A stretch of DNA of 64,000 nucleotides, taken from positions 496,001-560,000 of the forward strand of contig CP076040.1 in the NCBI GenBank assembly GCA_014529675.2, in the 5' to 3' direction. Every line of letters begins with the position of its first letter. Position 1 is the first letter of the stretch. The position numbers and the translations under genes were made by a program. Below the pieces are notes generated by a model that was not told where the DNA came from, searched no databases, and saw only the letters and a list, made by a program, of their open reading frames with translations. Of the stretch, positions 61,760 through 64,000 are shown one piece after another. Source of the stretch: Opitutia bacterium ISCC 52. Lineage in GTDB: Bacteria > Verrucomicrobiota > Verrucomicrobiia > Opitutales > UBA2995.

Positions 61760-63109
61760 ATGAAAAAACCGGAAGGCAGATTCTGGCAGCCGAATTTCCC
61801 TCATGCTCCCGATCGCTGGCCATTCTTTTATGGGTGGGTGATCGTGATCGTAGGAACCCTTGGCATTCTCTGCAGCATTCCTGGGCAGACGATGGGTGTG
61901 AGTGTCTTCACGGATGTATTAATTGAGAAGTTGGGATTAACGCGGATGCAACTAAGTATTGCTTACCTGGCTGGCACTACCATGAGTGGTTTTCTTCTGC
62001 CCAAAGGGGGTCGAGCATTTGACCTGTATGGAAGTCGGAGAACGGCCTTTGTGGTTTCTTTGTTGTTGGGCGGTGTGCTTATCTTTTTCAGCTATTCTGA
62101 TTATGTGACTGTGGGTGCCCAACGTTTGGTCGGAAGCTCGAACTGGATCATTGCCTTCGCCATCATTCTGCTGGGGTTTTTTGCGCTTCGGTTTACAGCC
62201 CAAGGAATGATCACCATGGCGTCCCAGGCAATGATTGGGAAGTGGTTTCACGAACGGCGAGGCCTGATTATGGCTATCAGTGGCGTGTTTGTAAGCGTGG
62301 CTTTCTCCATGACCCCTTTGGTGTTCAACTGGATGATTGAACAGTTCACCTGGAGGGGTGCCTGGTTGGTGATGGCGGGGATCCTGATCTTTGGGCTTAG
62401 TTCGGTTTGTTACATTTTTTATCGAGACAATCCGGAAGAGAGTGGACTGGAGATGGACGGTCCGCTTAAAGGCACGGGTGCCAAAACAACGCATCCCGAC
62501 AATGTCATCGTGCGTGACTTTACCCGCAATGAAGCGGTTCGCACCGTGGGCTTCTGGGCCTTTGCCAGTGCCTTCATCTGGTGGGCCCTATTTGGCACGG
62601 GATATACTTTTCACGTAGTAGCGATCTCCGGAGAATTGGGTATGGAAAAGTCGACTCTGCTTTACCTGTTCTTTCCAGCATCTATCGCGAGTATGATCGC
62701 CAACTTCCTGATCGGCTACGTCAGCGACTACATCCGTATTAAATACGTGCTGATGGCTATGTGCCTGGGGATGCTGCTGGTTCCGGCCGGACTTTTGCTC
62801 ATGCCAGAAACACTTGGGTTCGGACTTTTTATTGTGGGGATGGGAATCACCAATGGGGCTTTCGCCAACTTGAGTGGAAACATCTGGCCTCGCTTTTTTG
62901 GGCGCACTCACTTGGGAGCCATCCATGGGTTCAATGCATCCGTCACGGTGATTGGCAGTGGAATCGGTCCTGCTCTGTTTACGACCTTCAAAGATTATGG
63001 AGCGGGGTTCAACGGTATGTTCTGGATGGGATTGACTGTTCCGTTCCTTGTGCTGCTTTTGAGTCTCTTCGCCGACAATCCCCAGCGGAAGTTGGCAGAG
63101 AACAGCTGA
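61760..63109 (+). CDS. MFS transporter
   Basis: 449 residues with 12 hydrophobic segments. Opens RWPFFYGWVIVIVGTLGILCS, with LYGSRRTAFVVSLLLGG (motif A region), WFHERRGLIMAISG and WMIEQFTWRGAWLVM, a pattern of the oxalate/formate-antiporter-like or monocarboxylate branch. Substrate unknown. Followed by a REP hairpin and the convergent GNAT gene. Confidence 0.92.
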   Translation: MKKPEGRFWQPNFPHAPDRWPFFYGWVIVIVGTLGILCSIPGQTMGVSVFTDVLIEKLGLTRMQLSIAYLAGTTMSGFLLPKGGRAFDLYGSRRTAFVVSLLLGGVLIFFSYSDYVTVGAQRLVGSSNWIIAFAIILLGFFALRFTAQGMITMASQAMIGKWFHERRGLIMAISGVFVSVAFSMTPLVFNWMIEQFTWRGAWLVMAGILIFGLSSVCYIFYRDNPEESGLEMDGPLKGTGAKTTHPDNVIVRDFTRNEAVRTVGFWAFASAFIWWALFGTGYTFHVVAISGELGMEKSTLLYLFFPASIASMIANFLIGYVSDYIRIKYVLMAMCLGMLLVPAGLLLMPETLGFGLFIVGMGITNGAFANLSGNIWPRFFGRTHLGAIHGFNASVTVIGSGIGPALFTTFKDYGAGFNGMFWMGLTVPFLVLLLSLFADNPQRKLAENS

Positions 63110-63210
63110 CTTTTTCAGGTGCTGCTTTTTTGAACAGAAGAGAACGAAGAAAACGAAGGGTATTGAAAGCGGCATTGCCGGAGGCAATTACCCTACCATT
63201 CATGATCGAG

Positions 63211-63239
63211 GTAGGGCCATCGCGTCCTCGCGATGCCGC
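63211..63239 (+). repeat. Single REP-like hairpin (GTAG type)
   Basis: GTAGGGCCATCGCG, loop TCCT, then CGCGATG, GC-rich, beginning with GTAG. It lies between the MFS and GNAT genes. Sequence differs from the pair at 58704, so it belongs to another REP type. Confidence 0.55.
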
Positions 63240-63264
63240 AGAATGTCCGTGTGGTGAATGTCTT

Positions 63265-64000
63265 CTAGGATGTCCGCGGCCTCAGCTGTACATGTTTCGA
63301 CTCACCGATCAACCGGTAGCCGATCTTTTGGTAGATGCTGTTTGAGGTCGGATTGTCCAGGTCAGTGAACAGGGCGGTAAATTTCCAGCCATCGTCCAAT
63401 AGCTTCCGGGTCAATTGCGCGACACCACTCGTTGCGTATCCTCTTTTTCGGTACTCTGGAGGTGTGTAGACCATATTGACAGAGATTCCATTCACCATGG
63501 GGCGAGCGGTTGCCAGGGTGGATAGAACTTGTCCGTCTTCCTCGTAGAAATAATAGAGATCCTGTTCAGTATCGGTTTTCAGCTTGTCTCGAGCTTCGGA
63601 ACGCAGGGGCTCTTGATTGAGCGACTCAATGTGAAAAGCAATCATCCAATCAGTAAGCTTTTCAATTTCATCCATGGTAACCGGACGTATGGTTCCTGGT
63701 CCCAGCAATGTCGGATCAACCTTCCGGCATTCATAGATGCCCTGGTTCATGGTGAAGGTGTTTTCCAGTCCGAAGCGTGGCATGGCCAAAGCCGTATAGG
63801 ATTCAACAAGCGCGGGTTTACCTACAGCGCCGACAATGTCCATGCCTTCTGTCTCCAAAAAATTGATGAAACATTGTAGCGCCTGGGTTGTTTCGATTTT
63901 GGGAGACCAGAGTCCGTAATCAAAGGGTGGGGTGCGCCAGCCAGCTAGTTCAATCTTCCCGCCATCCTCAACTGTGACCCACAGGTGTTCGTCCGACTGT
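63265..64000 (-). CDS. GNAT N-acetyltransferase (5' end outside window)
   Basis: The frame is open from the window edge (64000) through GWRTPPFDYGLWSP and the later Met/TTG at 63858, so the start is beyond the window. GNAT features: MVYTPPEYRKRGYATSGVAQLTRKL (acetyl-CoA loop, RxxGxA) near the C-terminus and LFTDLDNPTSNSIYQKIGYRLIGE. Acts on an unknown amine. It converges on the MFS gene. Confidence 0.9.
   Translation of the reverse strand, partial: QSDEHLWVTVEDGGKIELAGWRTPPFDYGLWSPKIETTQALQCFINFLETEGMDIVGAVGKPALVESYTALAMPRFGLENTFTMNQGIYECRKVDPTLLGPGTIRPVTMDEIEKLTDWMIAFHIESLNQEPLRSEARDKLKTDTEQDLYYFYEEDGQVLSTLATARPMVNGISVNMVYTPPEYRKRGYATSGVAQLTRKLLDDGWKFTALFTDLDNPTSNSIYQKIGYRLIGESKHVQLRPRTS

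Noticed and set aside
62588-63187. 199-codon minus-strand frame opposite the MFS gene
   Set aside because: Rich in Gln, His and Pro as expected from antisense of hydrophobic coding DNA.

Overview
The window looks like a chromosomal segment of a marine-type Verrucomicrobiota bacterium, most likely Opitutae (Opitutales/Puniceicoccales-like). This is inferred from gene content. There is a formylglycine-type sulfatase, a DUF1961 protein and FG-GAP/PQQ propeller proteins. There are secreted proteins that end in an 'SDDLxxW...FFR' module, a DPxxAxxWA repeat protein, and the gene string HIT-phoH-pgpH-ybeY-DUF502-recO. Many genes lack a clear Shine-Dalgarno site, several appear to use GTG or TTG, and most are packed into short tight operons. 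No phage, integrase, insertion sequence or CRISPR array was seen.

Layout. 1-3.8 kb: an edge-truncated phospholipase D-like protein, a small membrane protein, an endonuclease/phosphatase-family protein and a DPxxA-repeat membrane-anchored protein. 3.9-10.8 kb: a probable two-component, sigma-54-dependent envelope system. It has an NtrC-type activator, two tandem small secreted helical proteins (the first interrupted by an amber codon), a near-consensus sigma-54 promoter with an upstream palindrome, an outer-membrane barrel, a membrane histidine kinase and a PQQ propeller protein. 10.8-19.7 kb: a DMT exporter, a glycosyltransferase, tRNA-Ser(GCT), a large conserved hypothetical, a truncated RND exporter, a cobalamin/iron-type binding lipoprotein, a purine nucleoside permease-type protein, a Brp/Blh retinal-forming dioxygenase and an AlkC-like repair gene with an internal stop. 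19.8-28 kb: secreted propeller proteins, a DUF1961-sulfatase-FG-GAP operon, an exported methyltransferase, a remnant of an ECF41 sigma factor, and a receiver protein.

28-38.7 kb: cyclophilin, then DUF547, SRPBCC and TIGR04283-type glycosyltransferase genes with an ArsC/Spx-like protein, a DUF2161 nuclease-like protein, a candidate structured RNA with its own terminator, a GH26 enzyme, a SleB-like hydrolase, the glycolate oxidase operon glcDEF, and an RRM protein. 38.9-46.9 kb: a seven-gene minus-strand operon (HIT, phoH, pgpH, ybeY, DUF502, recO-like, nuclease-XPD-like helicase) for RNA and DNA maintenance. 47-53 kb: a thioredoxin-like protein and an assimilatory sulfur operon (cysK, siroheme reductase, a GltD-like flavoprotein with ferredoxin domains). 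53-64 kb: DUF1223, DUF3500, a head-to-head junction of two 5'-truncated genes, a DUF120/riboflavin-kinase-like protein, VOC, mutarotase, an inverted REP pair, adenosine deaminase-like, an ovothiol-type methyltransferase, a frameshifted cytidylate kinase-like gene, an MFS transporter and an edge-truncated GNAT protein.

Two things stand out. The 3.9-10.8 kb cluster is the best candidate for an undescribed system, because regulator, enhancer-like site, promoter and secreted target can all be seen together. The window also carries many broken genes: in-frame stops, a one-base frameshift, truncations and missing start codons. Either this genome is decaying or the assembly has errors; raw reads or a close relative would separate the two.
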